Below are positions 1-6,790 of a DNA stretch of 51,453 nucleotides, one piece after another. The notes under the pieces are model-generated. The model searched no databases. It saw only the letters and a list, made by a program, of their open reading frames with translations, and was not told the DNA's origin. The position numbers and the translations under genes are program-made. The DNA lies in NCBI GenBank assembly GCA_036796255.1, contig DAIRDH010000020.1, forward strand, positions 1 through 51,453, read 5' to 3'. The DNA comes from T3Sed10-241 sp036796255 (GTDB lineage: Bacteria > Bacteroidota > Bacteroidia > Flavobacteriales_D > Cryomorphaceae). Within the stretch, counting starts at the first letter, position 1; each line of letters starts with the position of its first letter.

Positions 1-594
1 TGGCAGCGCATGCAAACCAATTTTCTGGTGATGTTTCCTCCCGGCGTTTTGGAAAAGGCTCCGCAGTTTCATGTCATTCTCACCCGATTTGAGAACAGCA
101 CCCAATCCGCAAGTTTTCAGCGCAAGGTGGTGGAAGCCTACCCCAACGTATCGATCATCGACCTGCAGCTGGTGCTCGAAACCGTCGATACCGTGCTCGG
201 CAAGGTCTCCTTCGTGATTCGCTTTATGGCTTTCTTTAGCATTTTCACCGGGGTGCTGGTGCTGATTGGTTCTGTGCTCATCAGCAAATACCAACGCGTG
301 CAGGAGAGTGTACTTCTCCGCACCCTTGGCGCCGAGCGGCACCACATTCTGAAAATCAACAGCCTGGAGTACTTCCTCCTCGGCAGCCTCGCCGCCCTTT
401 CGGGAATTGGCATTGCACTGGTGGCCGGTGCCCTGCTGGCAAAATTGAGCTTCGACACTGCCCTCGACCCCGACTTTGGCCTGCTCGCCCTGGTTTACCT
501 CGCCATCACCGGACTCACTGTGCTGATAGGCCTGAGCAACAGCCGCGATGTACTCCGCAAATCGCCGCTGGAGGTGCTGAGAAGGGAGGGGTGA
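1..594 (+). CDS. FtsX-like ABC transporter permease, C-terminal part
   Basis: This is the 3' end of a gene that begins before the window; the reading frame is open from base 1. The visible ~197 residues hold a short periplasmic stretch, then three hydrophobic segments separated by the cytoplasmic sequence ESVLLRTLGAERHHILKIN, which is the typical FtsX/MacB coupling region between transmembrane helices. The protein ends with SPLEVLRREG, the usual tail of YbbP/FtsX-type permeases. Such permeases work with an ATP-binding partner in mechanotransmission or in lipoprotein/lipid extraction; the partner gene is not in view. Family assignment is firm; the exact substrate cannot be told. Confidence 0.85.
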   Translation, partial: WQRMQTNFLVMFPPGVLEKAPQFHVILTRFENSTQSASFQRKVVEAYPNVSIIDLQLVLETVDTVLGKVSFVIRFMAFFSIFTGVLVLIGSVLISKYQRVQESVLLRTLGAERHHILKINSLEYFLLGSLAALSGIGIALVAGALLAKLSFDTALDPDFGLLALVYLAITGLTVLIGLSNSRDVLRKSPLEVLRREG

Positions 595-595
595 T

Positions 596-696
596 TTATT
601 TCAGTACGATGAAATAATTCGCTGATAGCGAAAAATATTTTCATTATAATGAAATAAAAAACTAATTTTGGATATATTTTCAGTATGATGAAAAAA
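596..696 (+). promoter_or_regulatory. Three phased palindromes over the ATPase promoter and start codon
   Basis: Three related dyads share the pattern TTTCA-N6-TGAAA. The first (596-617) has 8-bp arms TTATTTCA/TGAAATAA around GTACGA. The second (636-657) has a perfect 16-bp palindromic core at 639-654. The third (675-696) has arms TTTTCA/TGAAAA around GTATGA and contains the start codon of the downstream ATPase. Their centres are 40 and 39 bp apart, close to four helical turns. A different hairpin, TTCGCT-gat-AGCGAA (618-632), lies between copies one and two. A TAATTTTG -7 box (663-670) sits between copies two and three. The layout suggests operators for a repressor, perhaps autoregulation; that function is inferred. 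Confidence 0.75.
663..670 (+). promoter_or_regulatory. Bacteroidota -7 box (TAATTTTG) of the DUF4143 ATPase gene
   Basis: TAATTTTG matches the TAnnTTTG consensus. It ends 14 bp before the ATG at 685, so a transcript would carry a leader of about ten bases. The -33 region falls inside the second palindrome, so a protein bound there would block the promoter. Confidence 0.6.
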
Positions 697-1893
697 TATA
701 TCGAGCGCCCCAGGTACTTTGAAAAACTGTTGCCCTTCATCGGCAAGCCCATTATTAAGGTATTGGTAGGACAGCGCAGGGTAGGGAAGAGCTATTTGCT
801 GCAGCAGGTGGCTGAATACGTCACCCGCAAAAAACTCGGTCCAATCATCTTTATCGACAAAGAAAGCGACGAATTTCACCATGTCATTGATGCGGTGTCC
901 TTAAGTGCGCATATAAATGCTCAATCGAAGAAGCATGCTGCCGATAAGTACTTTGTGTTCATTGACGAAGTGCAGGAAATTACGGGGTTTGAAAACAGCA
1001 TACGCTCATTTGCCGCCAAGGATGAGTACGAATTGTTTATCACAGGAAGCAATTCGGACATCCTTTCCGGTGAGCTTTCCTCCAGACTCAGCGGGCGGTA
1101 CATAGAAATCCCTGTCTACAGTCTCGATTTTTCCGAATTCTGTACTTTTCACAGCCTTACTCCAAGCCACGAAAGCCTGGACCTGTTTTTGAAATTTGGT
1201 GGAATGCCATTTTTGAGGCATCTGGATTTAAATGAATCTCAGGCTTTCGAATACCTCAAGGTGGTGGCTACGAATATCATATATAAAGATATTGTAAGCC
1301 GTTACAACATCCGCAATGTCAGTTTTCTGGATGATTTGATTTACTTCCTTGCCGACAACATAGGTCGTAAGGTGAATGCCAAACGGATCACTGATTTTTT
1401 GCATTCACAGCGGATCAAGGTTTCCGTGAACACGGTGCTTGATTACCTCAAATACCTTTGCATGAGTTGCGTGGTATTGCCTGTGCATCGCGTCGATTTG
1501 CGCGGGAAGAAGACTTTCGAGGTACAAGAGAAATACTATTTTCAGGACCTTGGTATCCGAAACGCGCTCACAGGCTTTCGCATCAGCGACATGGGTCAGC
1601 TATTGGAAAATGTGGTGTACAATCACCTTGTGATACATGGCTTTAAGGTAGCAACGGGAGATTGGAAAACCCGCGAAATCGATTTTGTGGCAACGCGCAA
1701 CCACGAAAAGATCTACATCCAGGTGGCTTACCTCTTAGTTGAAGAAAGCACCATCCAACGTGAATTTGGCAACCTGCTCGAAATCCAGGACAATTATCCG
1801 AAAATGGTGATAAGTATGGACAATGCTGGGGGACATAGTATTGAAGGGGTGGAGCACCTGCACTTATTCGATTTCCTAATGCAACAATTGTAA
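685..1893 (+). CDS. AAA+ ATPase with DUF4143 C-terminal domain
   Basis: 402 residues. A P-loop GQRRVGKS (29-36) and a Walker B VFIDEVQ (91-97) define the AAA_14-type ATPase domain, followed by a sensor-like FITGSNSD. The second half matches DUF4143, whose end resembles a PD-(D/E)xK nuclease fold: REIDF (E331, D333) followed by IYIQV (Q346). The catalytic lysine expected two residues after Q is a valine, so nuclease activity is doubtful. Two adjacent ATG codons (685, 688) are possible starts; both lie inside the third palindrome. The gene stands alone, same strand as the preceding permease but with its own promoter. Members of this family are accessory, patchily distributed genes of unknown cellular role, so horizontal gain is plausible. 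Confidence 0.85.
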   Translation: MMKKYIERPRYFEKLLPFIGKPIIKVLVGQRRVGKSYLLQQVAEYVTRKKLGPIIFIDKESDEFHHVIDAVSLSAHINAQSKKHAADKYFVFIDEVQEITGFENSIRSFAAKDEYELFITGSNSDILSGELSSRLSGRYIEIPVYSLDFSEFCTFHSLTPSHESLDLFLKFGGMPFLRHLDLNESQAFEYLKVVATNIIYKDIVSRYNIRNVSFLDDLIYFLADNIGRKVNAKRITDFLHSQRIKVSVNTVLDYLKYLCMSCVVLPVHRVDLRGKKTFEVQEKYYFQDLGIRNALTGFRISDMGQLLENVVYNHLVIHGFKVATGDWKTREIDFVATRNHEKIYIQVAYLLVEESTIQREFGNLLEIQDNYPKMVISMDNAGGHSIEGVEHLHLFDFLMQQL

Positions 1894-1919
1894 GGTCAGT
1901 AATTCATAAGGAATGACCG

Positions 1920-2303
1920 CTACAACCGATCCCTCACATACGTAATCTCCTTCTTGCCATGCGGCGCGGGATTGCCGTCTGCGTCGAGGTTTACCATGAT
2001 GATTTGTTCGATGCTGAGCACTTCCTGACGGGTGAGTTTGTTGCGCACCACGCAGCGCAGGGTGAGGGAGCTGCTGCCCCACTTTACGGGCGCGATGCCC
2101 AGTTCGATGATGTCGCCTTGCACCGGGGCGCTGATGAAGTTGACCTCTGAAATGAATTTCGTGACGATCTTTTTGTTTTCGAGCTGTACGATGGTGTAGA
2201 GCGCTGCTTCTTCATCAATCCACGCGAGCAGGCGCCCGCCAAAGAGGGTGCCGTTGGGGTTGAGGTCTTCGGGTTTAACCCATTTGCGGGTGTGGAAATT
2301 CAT
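1920..2303 (-). CDS. Hotdog-fold acyl-CoA thioesterase (YciA-like)
   Basis: About 127 residues from the ATG at 2303. The motif NPNGTLFGGRLLAWIDEEAAL is the hallmark of the hotdog acyl-CoA hydrolases of the YciA/BFIT type, followed by FISEVNFISAPVQGDIIELG, the central strands of the fold. The likely reaction is hydrolysis of acyl-CoA to free acid and CoA in the cytoplasm. A longer frame could start at a TTG (2336), but that codon lies inside a TATCTTTG promoter box (2334-2341), which argues for the ATG at 2303. It converges with the ATPase gene, 26 bp apart. Chain-length preference is unknown. Confidence 0.85.
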   Translation of the reverse strand: MNFHTRKWVKPEDLNPNGTLFGGRLLAWIDEEAALYTIVQLENKKIVTKFISEVNFISAPVQGDIIELGIAPVKWGSSSLTLRCVVRNKLTRQEVLSIEQIIMVNLDADGNPAPHGKKEITYVRDRL

Positions 2304-2333
2304 GGGAGGTTTTTTCGTTTTGGGCGAGATTTT

Positions 2334-2341
2334 CAAAGATA
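2334..2341 (-). promoter_or_regulatory. -7 box (TATCTTTG) of the thioesterase gene
   Basis: On the minus strand this reads TATCTTTG, an exact TAnnTTTG match 30 bp before the ATG at 2303. No clear -33 TTTG is seen. It helps to exclude an upstream TTG start. Confidence 0.5.
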
Positions 2342-2357
2342 ATAAATCGGGAGCTTT

Positions 2358-2587
2358 GGGATTGCTGCGTGATCCCTGCTAGACCGATTCTACATAGAAA
2401 AGGGCGATCCGCTCCGCACCTCGCATTTTTTTGTACCGAAATCAAAGCTTGCAAGCGAAAAGGCTTGGGATTACTTCGTGATCCCTGCTTGACCGAAGTC
2501 TACATAGAAAAGGGCGAGCCGCTATGCGGCTCATTTTTAGTTCCTCAAAAAAATGCCTGCAAGCGAAAAGGCTTGGGCATTTTTTTT
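2358..2587. repeat. Tandem imperfect repeat, unit about 109 bp, two copies plus a stub
   Basis: Copy one starts at 2358 and copy two at 2467; a third begins at 2575 but breaks off after GGGCA. Both start with a small hairpin GGGAT-N9-ATCCC, share CTACATAGAAAAGGGCGA, and end with TGCAAGCGAAAAGGCTT. Between these the sequence diverges; copy two has a perfect 7-bp hairpin GAGCCGC-tat-GCGGCTC. The repeat lies between the thioesterase promoter and the tRNA-Arg terminator and has no credible gene; the open frame across it is a by-product of the repeat. It may be a dispersed intergenic repeat element of this genome. Confidence 0.75.
2547..2587. terminator. Bidirectional intrinsic terminator at the end of the repeat
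   Basis: A stem ATGCC...GGCAT continues inward as CAAGC...GCTTG with a two-base bulge and a GAAAAG loop. It is flanked by seven A on one side and eight T on the other, so it can act on both strands. Confidence 0.6.
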
Positions 2588-2595
2588 CGAAACTA

Positions 2596-2625
2596 AAAAG
2601 CCACGCCTTTCGGGTGTGGCCTTTT
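2596..2625 (-). terminator. Intrinsic terminator after tRNA-Arg
   Basis: Stem GCCACGCC (2600-2607) pairs with GGTGTGGC (2613-2620) through one G-U pair, with a five-base loop. On the minus strand it is followed by five T. It lies 18 bp past the tRNA 3' end. Confidence 0.7.
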
Positions 2626-2637
2626 CTTATGCTTTAG

Positions 2638-2711
2638 TGACTCCGCAGGGATTCGAACCCCGAACCTCCACATCCGTAGTGTGGTGCTCTATCCAGTTAA
2701 GCTACGGAGCC
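2638..2711 (-). tRNA. tRNA-Arg (anticodon ACG)
   Basis: 74 nt. The acceptor stem GGCTCCG pairs with CGGAGTC (one G-U), the D arm is GCTTAACTGGATAGAGC, the anticodon stem CCACA/TGTGG encloses the loop CTACGGA with anticodon ACG, and the T arm is CGGGGTTCGAATCCCTG. The discriminator base is A. The 3' CCA is not encoded, so it must be added by tRNA nucleotidyltransferase. The ACG anticodon is expected to be deaminated to ICG to read CGU/CGC/CGA. Confidence 0.97.
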
Positions 2712-2741
2712 ATGCGCCATTTCTAGTTCGAAACGGGAGCG

Positions 2742-2749
2742 CAAAGCTA
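2742..2749 (-). promoter_or_regulatory. -7 box (TAGCTTTG) of tRNA-Arg
   Basis: The minus strand reads TAGCTTTG, an exact TAnnTTTG match 30 bp before the mature tRNA 5' end. A TTG about 22 bp further upstream could be the -33 element. Confidence 0.5.
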
Positions 2750-2797
2750 AGGATTATTTCGAGAAAGTGATCAAGTTGTTTCAAAAAAAGTGGTGCC

Positions 2798-3742
2798 TTA
2801 GAATCGCGTCCACAACGCCCTGAGCACAAAAGTGTGCTGAAAGCCCCTGTGGTCCCATTCGCCGAGCTTTACGTGCTCATGGCTGGCGCGGTACAGCAGA
2901 TTCACCATGATGTCGCTGCCCAGGTGTATTTGAATACCACCGCTCGCAAAGCCGCCAAAACCAACGCCGGTAAGTACACGGGCCTCATCGATCAAGACGC
3001 CCTGCTGCTGAAAAAACAAGGTTAAATCGACCACGCCTGCCTGATCGAGGTTAATGAAGTTCTCTTCAAAGCTGACAAAGGTTGAATTTACTCCAGCTTC
3101 AATAATCGGCAATACAGAAATGGATTTGCCTTCCCGTTCACGATTTTCCCGCCCAAGCACTTTGTGCACACCTGCAGTTAAAATAAGCCTTTGCTCTTCG
3201 CCGCGTATTTGAAAACGGTTTACAAAATTGTTTTGAATTTGGCCGGGAGTTGCGGTGAGATTGGTGATGGTAAATTCGCCAACGGTCACTGGGCTCGTAC
3301 CGTTGACTTCCGCGAAGAAACCGAGATCAGGATTCACATTGTAGCGGAAATGTGCGCCCCACATGAATGACGGGCGGTAGCGCATCTCGCCGGGCATGTC
3401 ACTTTCGTCAAATGTAAACTCATCGGGGCTCACGCCGAGGGCATCAGCGGTGCGGCGCCGGGTTTCAAAAGTCGGAGGTCCCTGTATCGCATTGTTGAGC
3501 CATGAGTTGGCAAAATTGTTGCGCGCTCCTGCACGGTCGAAACCATAGCCTCCGTAAATATCGGCAGTGCTATGGTTGGCCTGGTAAAAACCAATGTTCA
3601 GTCCTATGATCAAGCCTGTAAGGTCTTCTAACTTTACCTTCTCTTTCGGCTCTTCTCCATCAGCCCAATTGTAGACTTGCGCCTGGCTTTGTAAAGCGCA
3701 TATTGCCATTATTGCTGCCGCAAAAACACCCTGCTTACTCAT
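2798..3742 (-). CDS. Outer-membrane beta-barrel-like protein, uncharacterised
   Basis: 314 residues. A signal peptide ends near LQSQA-QVYN. The mature part alternates short hydrophobic and polar stretches (GLIIGLNIGFYQA, FMWGAHFRYNV, GFFAEVNG, RLILTAGVHKVL, IMVNLLYRASHE) and ends in ...FVLRALWTRF, with a terminal aromatic residue as in Bam-inserted barrels. No specific family was recognised. Its start overlaps the end of the SGNH lipoprotein gene by 8 bp, so the two are very probably translationally coupled in one operon with the acyl-CoA carboxylase gene upstream. Function unknown. Confidence 0.75.
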   Translation of the reverse strand: MSKQGVFAAAIMAICALQSQAQVYNWADGEEPKEKVKLEDLTGLIIGLNIGFYQANHSTADIYGGYGFDRAGARNNFANSWLNNAIQGPPTFETRRRTADALGVSPDEFTFDESDMPGEMRYRPSFMWGAHFRYNVNPDLGFFAEVNGTSPVTVGEFTITNLTATPGQIQNNFVNRFQIRGEEQRLILTAGVHKVLGRENREREGKSISVLPIIEAGVNSTFVSFEENFINLDQAGVVDLTLFFQQQGVLIDEARVLTGVGFGGFASGGIQIHLGSDIMVNLLYRASHEHVKLGEWDHRGFQHTFVLRALWTRF

Positions 3743-4493
3743 TCAATTTCTGTTTTATCTGTTCGTAAAATGAATCAACCCAAAGGCTGTACTGCTGTCC
3801 GGAAGGATGCAAATTGTCGGGCGCAAGCATGCCCGGTTCAGTGCTTACTTCCCGTGATATCTCTGTAATGTCGTAGTAGCTTACGCCAAATGACCCGGTG
3901 ATGCTCCTGTTGGCATCATTGAAACTGTCGATCGCGGCAGCCACTTGCGGTGGATTGTAATTTTGCCCAAAAGGGGTGACCCCATAATCGGGAATCGACA
4001 CCACGAAAACCCGATCTGTGTCGCCCCCGGCGAAGCCGATGGCCTGCCCGAGCAATTCGACAAATTGCTCCTCATACTCCGCCAGCGGCCTGTTTTGAAA
4101 TTGGTTGTTGACCCCGATCAATAAGGATACGAGGCTGTATGTCGTGTCGATGTTTGCATTGGCGATGCCATTCAGCAAACTTCCGGTGGTCCATCCATTT
4201 TGCGCAATGATGAGCGGATTTTCACCTTGCAGGTTGCTTTCGGCATTGAGGCGCTGCACCAGCTGCACCGGAAACCGCCCGCTTTCGGCAGAAAGTCCCG
4301 TACCAATGGTATAGCTGTCGCCAAGCGCCAGGTAATTGAAGCGAATCGTATCGCCTTGCGCTGTGGTATCAGCCGGATTATGCGCAGGCGGAGCAATGAG
4401 GCCATTGCCATCATCATCTGAGCAGGCGCCCAAACTTAGAAACAGACAAATCATCGCTGTCCACATAAGGCTATGTTTGCAGTACACCAACAT
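3735..4493 (-). CDS. SGNH/GDSL-family hydrolase lipoprotein
   Basis: About 252 residues from the ATG at 4493. A lipoprotein signal ends in LSLGAC, with Cys as the lipidated residue. The esterase motifs follow: ALGDSYTIG (block I, nucleophile Ser), NGWTTGSL (block II), LLIGVNNQF (block III) and DNLHPSGQQY (block V, catalytic Asp and His). Such enzymes hydrolyse esters of lipids or polysaccharides; here it would face the periplasm or the outer surface. The start overlaps the end of the carboxylase gene by 23 bp; an ATG at 4466 would remove the overlap but leaves no basic residue before the hydrophobic core, so 4493 is preferred. Confidence 0.88.
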   Translation of the reverse strand: MLVYCKHSLMWTAMICLFLSLGACSDDDGNGLIAPPAHNPADTTAQGDTIRFNYLALGDSYTIGTGLSAESGRFPVQLVQRLNAESNLQGENPLIIAQNGWTTGSLLNGIANANIDTTYSLVSLLIGVNNQFQNRPLAEYEEQFVELLGQAIGFAGGDTDRVFVVSIPDYGVTPFGQNYNPPQVAAAIDSFNDANRSITGSFGVSYYDITEISREVSTEPGMLAPDNLHPSGQQYSLWVDSFYEQIKQKLNE

Positions 4494-6114
4494 TATACGG
4501 TTTTTCAGCCGGGGCATTGTTGGCCGCTTCAATCCCCATGGCAATGTGCATTCTCGTTTCCGAAGGGTCGATGATTCCGTCTACCCAAAGTCGGGCGGCT
4601 GCGTATTGCGGGTTGGTTTGATCATCGTAGCGGTTTTTGATTTTATCAAATAGCGCTTTCTCGTTTTCGGGTGTGATTTTTTCTCCTTTTGCCTTGAGCG
4701 AAGCCACTTCTATTTGCAGCAGCACCTTGGCCGCCTGCGCTCCGCCCATCACTGCGATCTCGGCTGTGGGCCAGGCAAATATGAGACGCGGGTCGTAAGC
4801 CTTGCCGCACATGGCGTAATTGCCCGCGCCGTAGCTGTTGCCCGTCACGATGGTAAACTTTGGAACCGTACTGTTGCTCATTGCATTCACCATTTTAGCG
4901 CCATCTTTAATAATCCCTCCGTGCTCGCTGCGGCTGCCCACCATAAATCCTGTGACGTCCTGGAGAAAAACAAGCGGAATGTTCTTTTGGTTGCAATTCA
5001 TGATAAACCGTGCGGCCTTGTCGGCTGAATCACTGTATATTACGCCGCCAAACTGCATTTCGCCTTTGGCGGTCTTGCTCAGCAGGCGCTGATTGGCCAC
5101 AATGCCTACCGCCCAGCCTTCAATGCGGGCATAGGCGCAGCATATGGTTTTGCCATAAGCGGCTTTGTACTCCGTAAGTTCGCCCTCATCCACAATGCTG
5201 CGCATAATGTCGCGCACGTCGTAGGGCTTGGCTTTCTCGTAGGGGAAGTATTTGTAGATATCGCTCAGCTCACCTTTGGGTGCCTTGGCTTCTGTGCGGC
5301 TGAATCCGGCTCTCGGGCCTTTTTCACCTAGCTTATCCACAAGTCGGCGGATGGTTTGCAGGGCTTCTTCGTCGTTTTCAGCCCGGTAGTCAACCACCCC
5401 GCTAATTTCGGTGTGGGTCATGGCGCCGCCCAGAGTTTCATTGTCGATGTCCTCGCCGATGGCAGCTTTTACAAGGTAAGATCCCGCGAGAAAGATGCTG
5501 CCGGTTTTGTTGACAATCAGCGACTCATCGCTCATAATCGGCAGGTAGGCACCTCCGGCCACACAGCTGCCCATGATGGCTGCGATTTGCGGTATACCGC
5601 GCGACGACATTAACGCATTGTTGCGAAATATCCTTCCGAAGTGTTCCTTATCTGGAAATATCTCATCCTGCATAGGCAGAAATACCCCCGCACTGTCCAC
5701 AAGGTATATGATGGGCAGATGATTTTCCATCGCAATTTCTTGCGCGCGGAGGTTCTTTTTGCCTGTGATGGGAAACCATGCACCGGCTTTCACCGTGGCG
5801 TCATTGGCCACCACGATGCACTGCCTGCCGCTCACATAGCCTATCACCACCACGACGCCACCGCCTGGGCAGCCGCCGTATTCCTGGTACATGCCATAGC
5901 CGGCATGCGCGCCTATCTCAATGCGGGGCTCGTTGGTATCGAGCAGCATATCAATGCGCTCCCTTGCGGTGAGCTTGCCTCGGCTGTGCTCTTTGTCGAT
6001 TTTTGCCTGGCCTCCACCAAGGTGAATTATTTCCAGTTCGCGGCGTATCTTGGATACTTTGAGCCGCATTTCGTCCTCGTTTCTATTGTGTTCGAGATTC
6101 TGCTTCTTGGGCAT
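4471..6114 (-). CDS. Acyl-CoA carboxylase, carboxyltransferase (beta) subunit
   Basis: About 547 residues from the ATG at 6114. Typical carboxyltransferase features are RGKLTARERIDMLLD near the N-terminus, YLVDSAGVFLPMQDEIFPD, the oxyanion-hole glycines in GSCVAGGAYLPIMSDE, and GNSYGAGNYAMCGKAYDPRL with WPTAEIAVMGG in the second half. Residues such as DEIFPDKEHFGRIFRN fit methylcrotonyl-CoA carboxylase beta better than propionyl-CoA carboxylase. It would transfer CO2 from a biotinyl subunit to an acyl-CoA, in leucine breakdown if methylcrotonyl-specific. No biotin carboxylase gene is in the window, so the partner is elsewhere. A TTG at 6147 could extend it but lies in the TATATTTG promoter box. 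Confidence 0.9.
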   Translation of the reverse strand: MPKKQNLEHNRNEDEMRLKVSKIRRELEIIHLGGGQAKIDKEHSRGKLTARERIDMLLDTNEPRIEIGAHAGYGMYQEYGGCPGGGVVVVIGYVSGRQCIVVANDATVKAGAWFPITGKKNLRAQEIAMENHLPIIYLVDSAGVFLPMQDEIFPDKEHFGRIFRNNALMSSRGIPQIAAIMGSCVAGGAYLPIMSDESLIVNKTGSIFLAGSYLVKAAIGEDIDNETLGGAMTHTEISGVVDYRAENDEEALQTIRRLVDKLGEKGPRAGFSRTEAKAPKGELSDIYKYFPYEKAKPYDVRDIMRSIVDEGELTEYKAAYGKTICCAYARIEGWAVGIVANQRLLSKTAKGEMQFGGVIYSDSADKAARFIMNCNQKNIPLVFLQDVTGFMVGSRSEHGGIIKDGAKMVNAMSNSTVPKFTIVTGNSYGAGNYAMCGKAYDPRLIFAWPTAEIAVMGGAQAAKVLLQIEVASLKAKGEKITPENEKALFDKIKNRYDDQTNPQYAAARLWVDGIIDPSETRMHIAMGIEAANNAPAEKPYNVGVLQT

Positions 6115-6144
6115 GTGTGGGTATGGGTTTTTCAGTCGGTGGGC

Positions 6145-6152
6145 CAAATATA
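6145..6152 (-). promoter_or_regulatory. -7 box (TATATTTG) of the carboxylase-SGNH-OMP operon
   Basis: Reads TATATTTG on the minus strand, an exact TAnnTTTG match 30 bp before the ATG at 6114. The same 48-bp gap separates this operon from the end of the wbqC-like gene. Confidence 0.5.
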
Positions 6153-6162
6153 GCCAATCCCG

Positions 6163-6783
6163 CTATGCACTCAGCAGCTGACTGGCCGCGGGCCCTTCGT
6201 TGAAAAGCAAATCGAGGATAGACAAATTTGCCGTAAAGGCATACCGGTCTTCAAATACCTGGGGGTAGGGCGCGGTCACAGCCTTTTTGGGAAATACATG
6301 TGGATGCTTGATTTTCAGGCGCAAATCTTCTTCAAACTGATCTTCAACATAGACCGCTGAAACTTCATGGGGCAGCTCAATTCTGAGCAAGGCGCACCAC
6401 TTTCCGAAATTTTGTGAAAAAAAATCACCGAGGGTTTCAGCCTCAGTTGATAGCAGCGCCTCTACCTCGTCGATGTAGTGAATGAAGAAGGGTGCGCTAC
6501 CGTAAGCTGCAGCAATACTGCGAAGGTGTTCACGCAGCCAGGGCTTTCCGTGTTCTATGCGGATGTCCTGGGTGGATACATGCAGCCCTCCAGTGCTTTT
6601 CACAGGTACGGTCAGGGCGCTCACCCCATTTGCCGTAAGGATGTGGTATCGATTGCGAAAGCTCTGCTTCACGTAGTGCTCGCCGCCATCAAACAGCACT
6701 CCTCCGTGCATCAACCCCAGCCGCAGCAGCGGAATGGGCGGGACTGTGCAAATGGGACTACATATGCTGAATGCTCCAGCCAT
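6163..6783 (-). CDS. WbqC-like family protein
   Basis: About 206 residues from the ATG at 6783, which lies 7 bp past the lepB stop. The motifs YVKQSFRNRYHILTANGVSALTVPVK, STQDIRIEHGKPWLREHLRSIAAAYGSAPFF and SILDLLFNEGPAA are characteristic of the WbqC/YP_001304206-like family. Its biochemical role is not established; the name comes from O-antigen clusters. In many Bacteroidota it is the last gene after lepB, as here. The frame extends further upstream into lepB, but that part shows no family similarity. Confidence 0.85.
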   Translation of the reverse strand: MAGAFSICSPICTVPPIPLLRLGLMHGGVLFDGGEHYVKQSFRNRYHILTANGVSALTVPVKSTGGLHVSTQDIRIEHGKPWLREHLRSIAAAYGSAPFFIHYIDEVEALLSTEAETLGDFFSQNFGKWCALLRIELPHEVSAVYVEDQFEEDLRLKIKHPHVFPKKAVTAPYPQVFEDRYAFTANLSILDLLFNEGPAASQLLSA

Positions 6784-6790
6784 GCCGCGC

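Noticed and set aside
601..882. Minus-strand frame covering the palindrome region
   Set aside because: It is antisense to the ATPase start and its translation only reflects the palindromes.
2369..2596. Open frame of 75 codons across the tandem repeat
   Set aside because: Its repeated peptide simply mirrors the DNA repeat, and the frame runs through a terminator hairpin.
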